The position numbers and the translations under genes were made by a program. Under the pieces are notes generated by a model that was not told the origin of the DNA, did not search any database, and saw nothing but the letters and a program-made list of their open reading frames with translations. From positions 2,666,001-2,730,000 of the forward strand of contig NZ_CP121274.1 of NCBI RefSeq assembly GCF_029639405.1: 64,000 bases of DNA, given 5' to 3'. Positions 1 to 9,535 of this stretch are shown here, piece after piece; within the stretch, counting starts at the first letter, position 1; each line of letters begins with the position of its first letter. This stretch comes from Microbacterium proteolyticum (GTDB lineage: Bacteria; Actinomycetota; Actinomycetes; Actinomycetales; Microbacteriaceae).

Positions 1-1
1 A

Positions 2-433
2 GAGGCGCGGGAGGAGACCGGCCTCGATCCCGCCGGGGTGAACGTCATCGGCACGCTTCCGCGCGTCCCCCTGGCGTACTCGAGGCATCTCGTGACGCCG
101 GTGGTCGCCTGGTGGGATCGGCCCACTCCGGTGCGCGCGGTCGACGCCGCCGAGTCCGCGGCAGTGTTCCGGGCGCCGGTGGCCGATCTGCTCGACCCGG
201 CGCGGCGCGGAACCACCCGGATCCATCGCGATGGCCGCGAGTGGCGCGGGCCCGCGTTCCTCGTCCCGCACGCGACGGGAACCCACGTGGTGTGGGGCTT
301 CACCGCGATGCTCCTCGACGGCCTGTTCGATCGTCTCGGGTGGACCGAACCCTGGGATGCCACGCGGGAGATCGCTCTTCCGGTGCCCGGTCCGGGGACC
401 GCGGCGACTCCACCCCGAGCGTCCGTCTCCTAG
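2..433 (+). CDS. Nudix hydrolase, CoA pyrophosphatase type (3' part only)
   Basis: The frame is open from base 2, so the gene begins before the window; 143 codons remain. The first visible residues, EAREETGLDPAGV, are the second half of a Nudix box (REUxEExGU), which holds the acidic residues that bind the metal and cleave the diphosphate. The tail has a WGFTA segment and a W-x(5)-PWD segment typical of the NudL/CoA pyrophosphatase branch, which hydrolyses CoA or oxidised CoA to phosphopantetheine and adenosine 3',5'-bisphosphate. The family assignment is good; the substrate is inferred from the family. It reads in the same direction as the isomerase gene that follows, whose own promoter lies in the 60-base gap. 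Confidence 0.8.
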   Translation, partial: EAREETGLDPAGVNVIGTLPRVPLAYSRHLVTPVVAWWDRPTPVRAVDAAESAAVFRAPVADLLDPARRGTTRIHRDGREWRGPAFLVPHATGTHVVWGFTAMLLDGLFDRLGWTEPWDATREIALPVPGPGTAATPPRASVS

Positions 434-496
434 CGTTTTCCTCCCGGTTCGTCACGCCGCGCGCGGGTGTCGCCCGGGGTCGCTAGCGTGGGGGTC

Positions 497-2176
<1,680 letters not shown>

Positions 2177-2178
2177 TC

Positions 2179-2200
2179 CCGGGCGGGCTTCGCCGCCCGG
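2179..2200 (+). terminator. Hairpin after pgi
   Basis: CCGGGCGG and CCGCCCGG pair perfectly around the loop GCTTCG two bases after the pgi stop. No T-run follows, so termination by this hairpin alone is uncertain. Confidence 0.35.
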
Positions 2201-2588
2201 TCGGGGCTGAGGGCTCCGGAGCATCACGTGGCGGGTCGATTCGCGGGAATTTTTCTCGCCGGATCGGCCCGTCTCGTCGTTGGTGGCCGGTCTGCCCTCC
2301 CGCTCCGGCGCTCGGGAAGCGCGCGCGTCGCGCCGCTTCCCTGATAAATACCTGATCAGAGGGATAATCGCAGCTCTCGATCCGGGCGCTCGCGCACCCG
2401 GTCCGTGCCCCTGCCGCGACCTCCGCGGGTGCGGCCGACTGCGACGGCGGCGTGCACGAGCCTTTCAGGTAACGAATAGATAACGTCCAGAAGAGCACCT
2501 CACACTCGGGGTCCTGTGCCGACCCGACGGCACGATTTCGCGCTCGTACCCGACGAGACGCGCCCGATGACGAAAGACTCCTCACGTT
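2201..2588. other. Long intergenic region upstream of the transglycosylase-like gene
   Basis: About 390 bases without a convincing gene. It holds an AT-richer patch at 2341-2370 containing GATAAT (2363-2368), a possible -10 element, and the direct repeat described separately at 2469-2485. I looked for a ydaO-type c-di-AMP riboswitch, which precedes some actinobacterial wall hydrolase genes, and did not find its conserved core. Confidence 0.4.
2469..2485. promoter_or_regulatory. Direct repeat resembling an MtrA box
   Basis: GTAACG at 2469-2474 is repeated as ATAACG at 2480-2485, an 11-base period, so both copies lie on one face of the helix. MtrA, the actinobacterial response regulator that controls many wall hydrolase genes, binds pairs of GTAAC-like repeats. 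The downstream gene is a wall hydrolase, which fits. The assignment is by resemblance only. Confidence 0.35.
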
Positions 2589-3503
2589 TTGCTGCGTTCC
2601 GATCTGAAGCTCACCCATGTCAACCGCGCCCGCCGCACCCTCGCCACCGCCGCCACGTGCGCCGGAGTGGCTCTGGGGATCGTCGCTCTGACCGGGGTCG
2701 CCGCGGCGGCGCCGCTGTCGCTCCCCGATGCGGCGGCGTCCTCGTTCGCCGCTCCGGCCTTCCGTGCGGCGCAATCCTCCGTCGCGACGTCCCCCACGCT
2801 CGAGGGCGTCGTCGGCGACGCCGACGCCGCGCTCACCCGGGCCCAGGCCACGCTCGCGGATGCGGCGACGGTCGAATCCGACATCCAGACGGCCGGTCTG
2901 CCGCTCTCCGTCGGAGACGCGTCGGTGGACACCTCGGCGCTGGAGACCGCGACCGATCGTCTGTCGTCCTCGGATCTGCTCCCGGTCGTGCTCGTGCCGG
3001 CTCTGAGCCAGAACGCCAGCAGCGAGGCCGAGCGGGTCGCCGAGCGGGTCGCCGTCCTCCGCGGCAGCCTGAACGACGCCGTCGCCGCGAAGGAGGCTGC
3101 GGATGCCGCGGCCGAGGCTCAGCGCCAGGCCGAGGCCGCTGCGGCGGCGGAGGCGCAGCGGCAGAAGGAAGCCGCCGAGGCGTTGGCGCGGGTCAACACC
3201 CCCGAGGGGGCGAAGGAGTTCGCCCAGTCCTACGCGTCCGAGCAGTACGGGTGGGGTTCCGACCAGTTCTCCTGCCTGGTGTCGCTGTGGACCAAGGAAT
3301 CCGGGTGGAACTACCAGGCTTACAACTCCAGCGGCGCGACCGGCATCCCGCAGTCCCTTCCCGGGAGCAAGATGGCCACGTTCGGCGACGACTGGCAGAC
3401 CAACGCCGCGACGCAGATCAAGTGGGGTCTCGACTACATCTCCCGCGGCTACGGCACCCCCTGCAGCGCGTGGGCGCACTCGCAGGCGACCGACTGGTAC
3501 TGA
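2589..3503 (+). CDS. Secreted lytic-transglycosylase-like protein
   Basis: A 304-residue exported protein. Residues 1-41 form a signal peptide (basic start, hydrophobic stretch, AAA-AP cleavage region). Residues 70-200 are alanine- and acid-rich and probably helical or coiled. The C-terminal domain (about 205-304) has CLVSLWTKESGW, with a candidate catalytic Glu at 237, then GIPQSLPGSKM, and two cysteines (229 and 292) that could form a disulphide. This is the small transglycosylase-like domain found in actinobacterial wall proteins, so peptidoglycan cleavage is likely. The frame has no ATG before the signal peptide; TTG at 2589 is the best start. A paralogue with the same layout lies at 9536-10513 on the other strand. 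Confidence 0.75.
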   Translation: MLRSDLKLTHVNRARRTLATAATCAGVALGIVALTGVAAAAPLSLPDAAASSFAAPAFRAAQSSVATSPTLEGVVGDADAALTRAQATLADAATVESDIQTAGLPLSVGDASVDTSALETATDRLSSSDLLPVVLVPALSQNASSEAERVAERVAVLRGSLNDAVAAKEAADAAAEAQRQAEAAAAAEAQRQKEAAEALARVNTPEGAKEFAQSYASEQYGWGSDQFSCLVSLWTKESGWNYQAYNSSGATGIPQSLPGSKMATFGDDWQTNAATQIKWGLDYISRGYGTPCSAWAHSQATDWY

Positions 3504-3532
3504 TCGGGAATTCTCAGGCTCGGTTCCTCCTC

Positions 3533-3556
3533 AGCGATATATCGTTGTGTATCGCT
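3533..3556. promoter_or_regulatory. PadR-type operator
   Basis: AGCGATA (3533-3539) and TATCGCT (3550-3556) form a perfect 7-bp inverted repeat with a 10-base spacer; the left arm also contains the palindrome CGATATATCG. It lies 35 bases before the PadR start codon, the expected place for autoregulation by a PadR dimer. Confidence 0.65.
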
Positions 3557-3591
3557 GGACTCATCGGGAGTCCGCTTTTCGGGAGGTCATC

Positions 3592-4167
3592 ATGAGTGGT
3601 TCGTTCCTGGGAGACGCCTTCGGCGCCCGCGGTGCCGCCGGGCAAGGCTGGCCGATGTCGAACATCCTCGACGCGATGGAGCAGCTCCGCACGCAGTTCG
3701 AGCAGAAGACCTCGGGCGGCTCGCGGATGAACAAGGGCGATGTGCGCTCCGCCGTGCTGTCCCTGCTGCTCGAGCAGCCCATGCACGGGTACCAGATCAT
3801 CCGTGAGATCGAGGAGCGCAGCGGCGGCTCGTGGAAGCCCAGCCCCGGCTCGGTGTACCCCACGCTGCAGCTGCTCACCGACGAGGGCCTCGTGCGCGCC
3901 GAGGAGTCCGGTGGGCGCAAGACGTACTCGCTCACCGAGGAAGGGCGCGCCGCGGCGGGCGACGAGACCACCGAGCGCACCGCTCCGTGGGAGTCGGCGA
4001 CCACGCGCGACGGCGGCCGGATGACGGCGCTGCCGAAGGCCGGTGTCGAACTGGCGCAGGCGGCGGCCCAGGTTGCCCGCACGGGTGACAAGGAGCAGGT
4101 CGCGCAGGCCGTCGAGATCCTCGACGAGGCCCGCCGTAAGCTCTACTCCATCCTCGCCCAGAGCTGA
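3592..4167 (+). CDS. PadR family transcriptional regulator
   Basis: A 191-residue protein. After a 40-residue glycine-rich leader comes a PadR winged helix: the stretch DVRSAVLSLL, then MHGYQIIREIEERSGG, then SPGSVYPTLQLL (recognition helix) and SGGRKTYSLTEEG (wing). The C-terminal helical part (about 130-190) should make the dimer. The start is ATG 3592, with GGGAGG seven bases ahead. Its likely operator is immediately upstream, so it probably represses itself and perhaps the UbiB-like gene that begins 52 bases after its stop. PadR proteins usually respond to small lipophilic ligands; the ligand here is unknown. Confidence 0.85.
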   Translation: MSGSFLGDAFGARGAAGQGWPMSNILDAMEQLRTQFEQKTSGGSRMNKGDVRSAVLSLLLEQPMHGYQIIREIEERSGGSWKPSPGSVYPTLQLLTDEGLVRAEESGGRKTYSLTEEGRAAAGDETTERTAPWESATTRDGGRMTALPKAGVELAQAAAQVARTGDKEQVAQAVEILDEARRKLYSILAQS

Positions 4168-4219
4168 GGGTGCCCGATCCCGACGGCCTTCGTGGGGGCA
4201 TCGGCATCCCGGAGATCCG

Positions 4220-5917
4220 ATGACCGACGACGCCCTCATGCGCGCCCGCTATCGGCGCATCACGCGGTTCGCCGCGCGCTATCTCGTCCAGGCATGGTGG
4301 TATGAGCTGTTCCTGCCGCGGCTCGGCCTCGAGCGGATCTCCGCCCGGGGCCGCACCCGCCGGCTGCAGATCATCGCCCGCCGATTCCACGGACTCGCGA
4401 TCGACCTCGGCGGCCTGATGATCAAGGTCGGACAGTTCATGTCCTCGCGCCTCGACGTCCTGCCGCCCATCATCACCAAAGAGCTCGAGGGTCTGCAGGA
4501 CGAGGTGCCGTCGGTGCCGTTCGCCCAGATGCGGGCGCGTGCGGAGGAAGAGCTCGGGATGCCGCTGGAGCGGGCGTTCGCATCGATCGACGAGCGCCCG
4601 CTCGCGGCCGCCTCACTGGGGCAGGCGCATCGCGCCGTCCTCACCGACGCGCTGGCCGAGGACACGGGGCTGCGCGATGTGGTCGTCAAGATCCAACGCC
4701 CCGGGATCGACCGGATCGTCGACGTCGATCTGCGGGCGCTCCGCAAGGTCGGCGGTTGGTTGAGTCGGGTCGCCCTCGTCCGTGACCGCGTCGACATGCC
4801 CGCTCTCGTCGAGGAGTTCGCCGCGACGAGCCTGGAAGAGATCGACTACCTCCACGAGGCGGCGAACTCCGAACGCTTCGCCGAGGACTTCGGCGGCGAA
4901 GGGGGAGTGGCCGTCCCGGAGGTGGTCTGGGAGCGCACGACTCGACGGCTGCTGACCCTCCAGGACGTCACGGCGATCAAGATCAACGACGTCGACGCCC
5001 TTCGCGCGGCGGGGATCGATCCCGCCGAGGTCGCCCGGCGTTTCGCCGCCGTCATGTTCGACCAGTTGTTCGACGACGGGTTCTTCCACGCCGACCCGCA
5101 CCCGGGAAACGTCTTCGTGACACCGCTCCCCGGTTCCACGGATGCCGGCTCCCCGGCCTGGCGGTTCACGTTCATCGACTTCGGGATGATGGGCGAGGTG
5201 CCGCCGAACCTCCGCAAGGGTCTGCGGCGCGTGCTGATCGCCGCCGCGTCGCGCGACGGAAAGGGTCTCGTCGACGGGATCCGTGACGTCGGCGTCCTGC
5301 TCCCCTCGGCCGACACCGTTCAGCTCGAGCGGGCCATGACCCAGCTGTTCTCCCGTTTCGGCGGGATGGGTTTCGCCGAGCTGCAGGAGGTGGACCCGCG
5401 GGAGTTCCGTGCCTTCGCCGTCGAGTTCGGTGACGTGGTGCGGGCGCTGCCGTTCCAGCTGCCCGAGAACTTCCTCCTCATCGTCCGGGCGATGTCCCTG
5501 ACGAGCGGGATGTGCAGCGGGCTCGATCCGGCCTTCAACATCTGGGATGCCGTCGAGCCGTACGCGCAGCGCCTCATCCGCGAGGAGAGCGGGAACACCG
5601 TTCAGGCGCTGGCGCGCGAGGCCGCCTCGGTCGCGGCCCTCACCGCGCGTCTGCCGCGGCGCCTCGACGCGCTCATCTCCCGGGTCGAGGAGGGCGGCGT
5701 GTCCGCTCAGGTCCCGCGGGTGGAGCGCCGTCTGCGCGACCTCGAGCGCATGATCCGTCGGGTCGTCTCGGCGGTGCTCTTCACGGGGCTCCTCGTGGGC
5801 GGCATCCTGCTGCAGGCCGAGCAGGCCGTTTTCGGCACGGTCTTGATGGTGCTGTCGATCGGCCCGGCCGCGCACGCGCTCTTCGCGGGGATCGTCGCAC
5901 GACGCAGCGGTCGCTGA
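4220..5917 (+). CDS. ABC1/UbiB family atypical kinase-like protein
   Basis: A 565-residue protein of the UbiB/Coq8 family. Family landmarks are present: the KxGQ motif (K69, G71, Q72 in MIKVGQF), the alanine-rich loop AAASLGQAH in place of a normal P-loop, the metal-binding HADPHPGN near 295 and FIDFG near 323. Two C-terminal hydrophobic segments (about 512-555) anchor it to the membrane. Family members bind ATP and support isoprenoid-quinone or other lipid metabolism; the exact substrate in actinobacteria is not settled. The start at ATG 4220 has GGAGA six bases ahead. Lying 52 bases after the PadR gene, it is probably co-transcribed with it. Confidence 0.85.
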   Translation: MTDDALMRARYRRITRFAARYLVQAWWYELFLPRLGLERISARGRTRRLQIIARRFHGLAIDLGGLMIKVGQFMSSRLDVLPPIITKELEGLQDEVPSVPFAQMRARAEEELGMPLERAFASIDERPLAAASLGQAHRAVLTDALAEDTGLRDVVVKIQRPGIDRIVDVDLRALRKVGGWLSRVALVRDRVDMPALVEEFAATSLEEIDYLHEAANSERFAEDFGGEGGVAVPEVVWERTTRRLLTLQDVTAIKINDVDALRAAGIDPAEVARRFAAVMFDQLFDDGFFHADPHPGNVFVTPLPGSTDAGSPAWRFTFIDFGMMGEVPPNLRKGLRRVLIAAASRDGKGLVDGIRDVGVLLPSADTVQLERAMTQLFSRFGGMGFAELQEVDPREFRAFAVEFGDVVRALPFQLPENFLLIVRAMSLTSGMCSGLDPAFNIWDAVEPYAQRLIREESGNTVQALAREAASVAALTARLPRRLDALISRVEEGGVSAQVPRVERRLRDLERMIRRVVSAVLFTGLLVGGILLQAEQAVFGTVLMVLSIGPAAHALFAGIVARRSGR

Positions 5918-5970
5918 TCGTCGGCCTCCGCTCGCGTCGCGGGGCGCGGCGGGGGCCGAGCCACCCGCTG

Positions 5971-6123
5971 CCTCGCTGCGCGACGCGCCGATCGCCGAGC
6001 CAGTCGCGGCCTCGCTGCGCGCCGCGCCGATCGCCGAGCCAGTCGCGGCCTCGCTGCGCGCCGCGCCGGCCGCCGAGCTCAGCCGCCGCTCCGCTGCGCG
6101 CCGCGCCGGCCGCCGACCTCAGC
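5971..6123. repeat. Tandem repeat, 39-bp unit, about four copies
   Basis: Units begin at about 5971, 6010, 6049 and 6088, each with the core CTGCGCGMCGCGCC. Copies 1 and 2 differ at one or two bases; copies 3 and 4 share a changed middle (GGCCGCCGA). The array fills the gap between two convergent genes and ends in the stop codon of the minus-strand gene. The period is a multiple of three, but the array lies outside both reading frames. Confidence 0.8.
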
Positions 6124-6697
6124 CGCCCACGAGCGCGACGCACGGGCCGAGGAAGACGATCCACGCGGCCGCACTGACGATGAGGACCCCCGTCGAGACC
6201 TTCCGGCTGGCCTCGGAGAACATCCCGACGATCGCGGCCAGCCCGATGACGTAGAACGGCCAGAGCGCACCCCAGATGCCCGCGGCGCTCATCAGGGTGA
6301 TCAACATCAGGGGGAACGCGATCACGTGCGCGACGCACCCGAGACCGACGCCGACGCCCACCCCCGGCCCGCGGCCTGCCGCAGGCGGGGCCGCGGGGGC
6401 ACCGGATCCGGCCGGCGCTCCGGGCTCCTCCGGCGGAGCGGTGTCCCGAGGCGGCGCGGGAACGACGCCGTCGTCTGTCGCCGCGGGGCCGCCGGGGTGC
6501 GCAGGGAAGGCCGCCGGGGGAGGCCACTCCTGTTGCGCGGCAGCGGAGGGCGGCGCGGGCGCGGCATCGGGCGCATCCGGCTGCGCGCCGCGCTCCGGCT
6601 CCGGTGTGTCGTCCCGCGGTGAGACGCCGTCCGGTGCCTTCGTCTCCTCCGGGGGAACATCCTCGTGTTCGTCGGGCGCGTCAGGCTGCTGTGGCAT
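6119..6697 (-). CDS. Proline-rich membrane protein of unknown function
   Basis: A 192-residue protein. Residues 1-105 are a Pro/Ala/Asp/Glu-rich, probably unstructured cytoplasmic region; residues 108-190 hold a glycine-valine stretch and about three hydrophobic segments (roughly 112-135, 138-155 and 168-190). No enzyme motif is visible. Its start overlaps the end of the Lgt-like gene by 17 bases, making it the last gene of the radical SAM operon. The overlap suggests coupled translation and a role tied to that operon. Its 3' end runs into the 39-bp tandem repeat. Confidence 0.7.
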   Translation of the reverse strand: MPQQPDAPDEHEDVPPEETKAPDGVSPRDDTPEPERGAQPDAPDAAPAPPSAAAQQEWPPPAAFPAHPGGPAATDDGVVPAPPRDTAPPEEPGAPAGSGAPAAPPAAGRGPGVGVGVGLGCVAHVIAFPLMLITLMSAAGIWGALWPFYVIGLAAIVGMFSEASRKVSTGVLIVSAAAWIVFLGPCVALVGG

Positions 6698-7493
6698 CCG
6701 TAAGCCTCTCTGGTCGGGGGGAACCGGAAGTGAAATCGCCGCGCCGTGCCATCCACACGAGCCGCGCGATCAGGAGCGGGATCGACACGGCGAGGAACAG
6801 TTGCGGGCGGGTCAGCCCCGCCCAGGCCACGTCGTTCCCGCGGACGAACTCGACGCCGAACCGGAAGATCGCGTAGGCCGCGATGAAGAGGGTGAGCGTC
6901 TCGCCGGCGGCGATGGGTCGATGACGCAGCCAGAACCACAGAACGCAGAATGCGACGACGTGGAAGGCGATCTCGTACACGAAGCTCGGGTGCAACGGCA
7001 CTCCCGCGGGCGCACCCACCCGGGCCGCGGCGGCGGGGTCGAGCACGATGCCCCAGTCGCCTCCCGTCGGGGTCCCGGGCTTCTCGGTGAGCAGGCATCC
7101 GATGCGGCCGATGGCGAGCGCGAGAGCGACGGCCGGGGCGAAGAGATCGCCGCTGCGGTGGGGATAGCGCACGATGCGCTTGGCGACGTGGACGCCGGCC
7201 CATGCGCCGACGAGCGCCGACAGCATCGACGCGTTCCCGCGCGCGAGCTGGTCGACGAGGCTCAGATTCTGGGACGGATCGAGGTGCTGCGCCCACGTGC
7301 CCAGGCGGGAGAAGATCGCCGCGCCGACGAGGGCGCCGAGCACCAGGTAGACGATCTGCGGGTCGTCGACTCGGCGCCGACGCTTCTCGATGAGGAACAC
7401 GATGCCCGCGGCGACGAGCGCGATCATGACCAGCGTCGAATGGGTGTCCCACGGGGGCAGCCACGGCGCGAGATCTTCGAGCAGGGGGAACAC
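6681..7493 (-). CDS. Lgt-like (prolipoprotein diacylglyceryl transferase family) membrane protein, divergent
   Basis: A 270-residue protein with about seven membrane segments and the outline of Lgt, which moves diacylglycerol from phosphatidylglycerol to the lipobox cysteine. Conserved-looking positions are GRIG at 129-132 (the Lgt signature arginine is R130), E137, PLHP at 166-169, YE at 173-174, and R211/E215/R218. Two departures matter. The usual Asn after GRxG is Cys133. The segment where Lgt has a His-Gly-Gly (catalytic His103 in E. coli) reads ASMLSALVGAW here, with no histidine. It therefore probably handles a phospholipid but may not be a housekeeping Lgt. It follows the small membrane protein gene by three bases. 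Confidence 0.75.
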   Translation of the reverse strand: MFPLLEDLAPWLPPWDTHSTLVMIALVAAGIVFLIEKRRRRVDDPQIVYLVLGALVGAAIFSRLGTWAQHLDPSQNLSLVDQLARGNASMLSALVGAWAGVHVAKRIVRYPHRSGDLFAPAVALALAIGRIGCLLTEKPGTPTGGDWGIVLDPAAAARVGAPAGVPLHPSFVYEIAFHVVAFCVLWFWLRHRPIAAGETLTLFIAAYAIFRFGVEFVRGNDVAWAGLTRPQLFLAVSIPLLIARLVWMARRGDFTSGSPRPERLTDATAA

Positions 7494-7496
7494 GGG

Positions 7497-7814
7497 CTAG
7501 CTCCAGACCCGGACCCACAGGAGCACCCAGAACGGGATGCCGACCACCGCGAGCACCTCGACCGCCCAGAGGTACGCCAGCACCACGCGGGTGTCGCCGA
7601 GCTTGCAGCGGGAGCGCAGCAGACCTCCCCGCCGGGCCGCGCGGTACCCCGCGATCGCCACGCCCGCGAAGACGGCGACGGCGACCGGGCCGAGGAGCGC
7701 GCTGATCACGGCGATCGTGGTGAAGACGCACAGCCGGAGCGGGTCGAAGCCGCCCGGCGGGGCCGGCACCGACGGATCGCGCTGGTTGAGGTGCAGGAAC
7801 TCCGACGCGCTCAT
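7497..7814 (-). CDS. Small membrane protein of the radical SAM operon
   Basis: A 105-residue protein, not recognised. A 25-residue polar N-terminus is followed by one long or two short hydrophobic segments (about 27-60), a basic loop RAARRGGLLRSRCKLGD, and a final membrane segment (about 80-103). Its ATG (7812-7814) overlaps the TGA of the radical SAM gene in the sequence ATGA, so translation is coupled. The longer open frame upstream of this ATG lies inside the radical SAM gene and was not used. Membrane location and coupling suggest it recruits or positions the enzyme at the lipid bilayer; this is inference. Confidence 0.7.
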   Translation of the reverse strand: MSASEFLHLNQRDPSVPAPPGGFDPLRLCVFTTIAVISALLGPVAVAVFAGVAIAGYRAARRGGLLRSRCKLGDTRVVLAYLWAVEVLAVVGIPFWVLLWVRVWS

Positions 7815-9397
7815 CGCACCGTCACCGGGATCGGGCGACGACCCGTCGCCGTTGAGAGGCGGGTGCGCGACAGCGGCGCCCACGCCTGCACCGCGCAGAA
7901 GGGGGCGCACTGGTGCGCGTCGGTCGTGGCGTTCACCGTGGCCACGTGCACGCAGCACTGGGTCAGGCGCTCCTCGATCATCGTGTTCATGTCCATGAAG
8001 GGCTTGACGGTGACGCGCAGCACCCGTTCGCCGAGCATGGAGCGCAGCCGCGCGTGCTGGCCCGGGAGTTTCGAGGCCGCGAGGGTCGCGAGCGTCCCGA
8101 TGCCCAGGTCGCAGTTGCGGCAGATGTCGCCCCAGATGGATGCCATGGACGGGTGCGACAACGAGGACTGCTCGCTGAGCAGGTCGAGCAACGACGTCTT
8201 CACGACCTCGCGGATCGCCTTGTTGACGTTCGAGTCGGCGATGCGGTTCGCCACCAGATCGGGGGAGAGGTCGAGGAACTCCTTGAGCCGCTCATGGCCG
8301 ATGAGTCCCACGAGCGACTTCCACTCGCCCGAGTCGTCCTTCAGGAAGTACCCCACCGAGCAGCAGTGTGGGTGACTGCACGGCAATGCCGTCAGGTCGC
8401 GCCACGTGATGTCGCCGTCGGTCTGCGGTCCGAGGCGCGCGAGGACGCCCGTGTGCGTCAGTCGGTCGTCCGGGTCGATGCCCGAGCCTCGCCCGGAGCC
8501 GAAGACCGGCTGGATCGTGACGCCGCCGACGTACGGCGTGTTCTGCGCCCGACGGATGACGGCCCCGATCTCGTCGTCGTTGACGCCGAGGGTCGCGGTC
8601 ATCGTGAGGGTCGTGAACACCCCGGCGTCAGACAGTCGCTCGAGCGCGCGCTCCTTGAAGCGGCGGATGTCGGCGCCGCGGTGGAAACTCGACGACTCCG
8701 CCGACTCGCCGTCGTACTGCAGGTAGATCTCCACGCGCTGCCGGTGCTTCTTCAGAACCTCGACGAACGCGTCGTCCTGGGCGATCCGCAGCCCGTTCGA
8801 GTTGATGAGAATGCGCACGACCGGTCGGGCGACGAGGTGCTCGAGCAGCTGCTCCAACCACGGGTACAGCGTCGGTTCGCCCCCGGAGAGCATCAGGACA
8901 TCGATCCGGTCGTTCTCCTTGGCGAGGCGTGCATCCACCGATGCGAGCACCTCCGCCAGGGGAGCCACGGTGGATGCCGCGGGCCCGGACTCCGCGAAGC
9001 AGGTGGGACAGCGCAGGTTGCAGTGGTCGGTGAGGTCCTCCAGCAGGATGCAGGTGTGCTGCGTCTGCATCGCGGGCAGGCCGTCCTGGTACGCCGAGGG
9101 CACCGGCGCGAAGTTGCCGGCGACGTCCGGCGTGTGCACCTTCGTCGGTGCCGTCCACTGCTCGAGATAGGTGAGGATCTCCGCGGACTCGTCGTAGAGC
9201 GTCCGCACGAGTCCGTGTGTGGCGCATCCGCGCTCCAGCCACACCGTGCCGTCGCGGTCGGCCAGCCACCCCGACAGTCGCTGCACCTGGTCGAGCGGCC
9301 GCTCGGGGTCCTCCTCGTGGCACAGCGGGCAGAATGCGTTGACGTATCGATGGATGCGGTAGTCCCGCAGGGGCATTCCGGTTCCGGGGGGAGTCAT
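7811..9397 (-). CDS. Radical SAM enzyme, COG1964/tetraether-synthase-like
   Basis: A 528-residue protein. Residues 23-61 contain CPLC and, later, CATH, a possible rubredoxin-like metal site. The radical SAM cluster motif is CNLRCPTC (C126, C130, C133), followed by SGGEPT at 171-176 (SAM binding). The C-terminal half has many more cysteines: PCSHPHCC (340-346), CRNC (426-429), CC (481-482) and CAPFC (497-501), enough for additional Fe-S clusters. N-terminal CxxC, a PCSHPxC segment, and a C-terminal MDxxTxxxxRxxxCCxH ... PFC pattern resemble the COG1964 family that includes archaeal tetraether synthase (Tes) and bacterial membrane-spanning-lipid synthases. Those enzymes join or alkylate unactivated lipid carbons. 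A TAGGGT element (9404-9409) sits six bases before the ATG, so the mRNA is probably leaderless. First gene of a four-gene operon. Confidence 0.8.
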   Translation of the reverse strand: MTPPGTGMPLRDYRIHRYVNAFCPLCHEEDPERPLDQVQRLSGWLADRDGTVWLERGCATHGLVRTLYDESAEILTYLEQWTAPTKVHTPDVAGNFAPVPSAYQDGLPAMQTQHTCILLEDLTDHCNLRCPTCFAESGPAASTVAPLAEVLASVDARLAKENDRIDVLMLSGGEPTLYPWLEQLLEHLVARPVVRILINSNGLRIAQDDAFVEVLKKHRQRVEIYLQYDGESAESSSFHRGADIRRFKERALERLSDAGVFTTLTMTATLGVNDDEIGAVIRRAQNTPYVGGVTIQPVFGSGRGSGIDPDDRLTHTGVLARLGPQTDGDITWRDLTALPCSHPHCCSVGYFLKDDSGEWKSLVGLIGHERLKEFLDLSPDLVANRIADSNVNKAIREVVKTSLLDLLSEQSSLSHPSMASIWGDICRNCDLGIGTLATLAASKLPGQHARLRSMLGERVLRVTVKPFMDMNTMIEERLTQCCVHVATVNATTDAHQCAPFCAVQAWAPLSRTRLSTATGRRPIPVTVR

Positions 9398-9486
9398 CCG
9401 GACACCCTAGCCATGCCGTCGCGTCGCTCACCAGACCCGTCCACAGCACACTCGCTGTGGAGGAGGGGGCGCGCCGGAGAAGACGG

Positions 9487-9519
9487 AAGGGCCGCACCGG
9501 CATCACCGGTGCGGCCCTT
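9487..9519 (-). terminator. Rho-independent-type terminator of the transglycosylase-like gene
   Basis: A perfect 14-bp stem, AAGGGCCGCACCGG and its complement, around the loop CATCA, lying just after the stop at 9536 on the minus strand. It also separates this gene from the radical SAM operon promoter. Confidence 0.75.
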
Positions 9520-9535
9520 CGCGGGGTGTCGCGGG

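Noticed and set aside
2201..2588. A c-di-AMP (ydaO) riboswitch before the transglycosylase-like gene
   Set aside because: Suggested by analogy with Streptomyces wall hydrolase genes, but the conserved core stretches are not present.
5971..6123. A CRISPR array
   Set aside because: The 39-bp units are directly contiguous with no unique spacers, and there are no cas genes.
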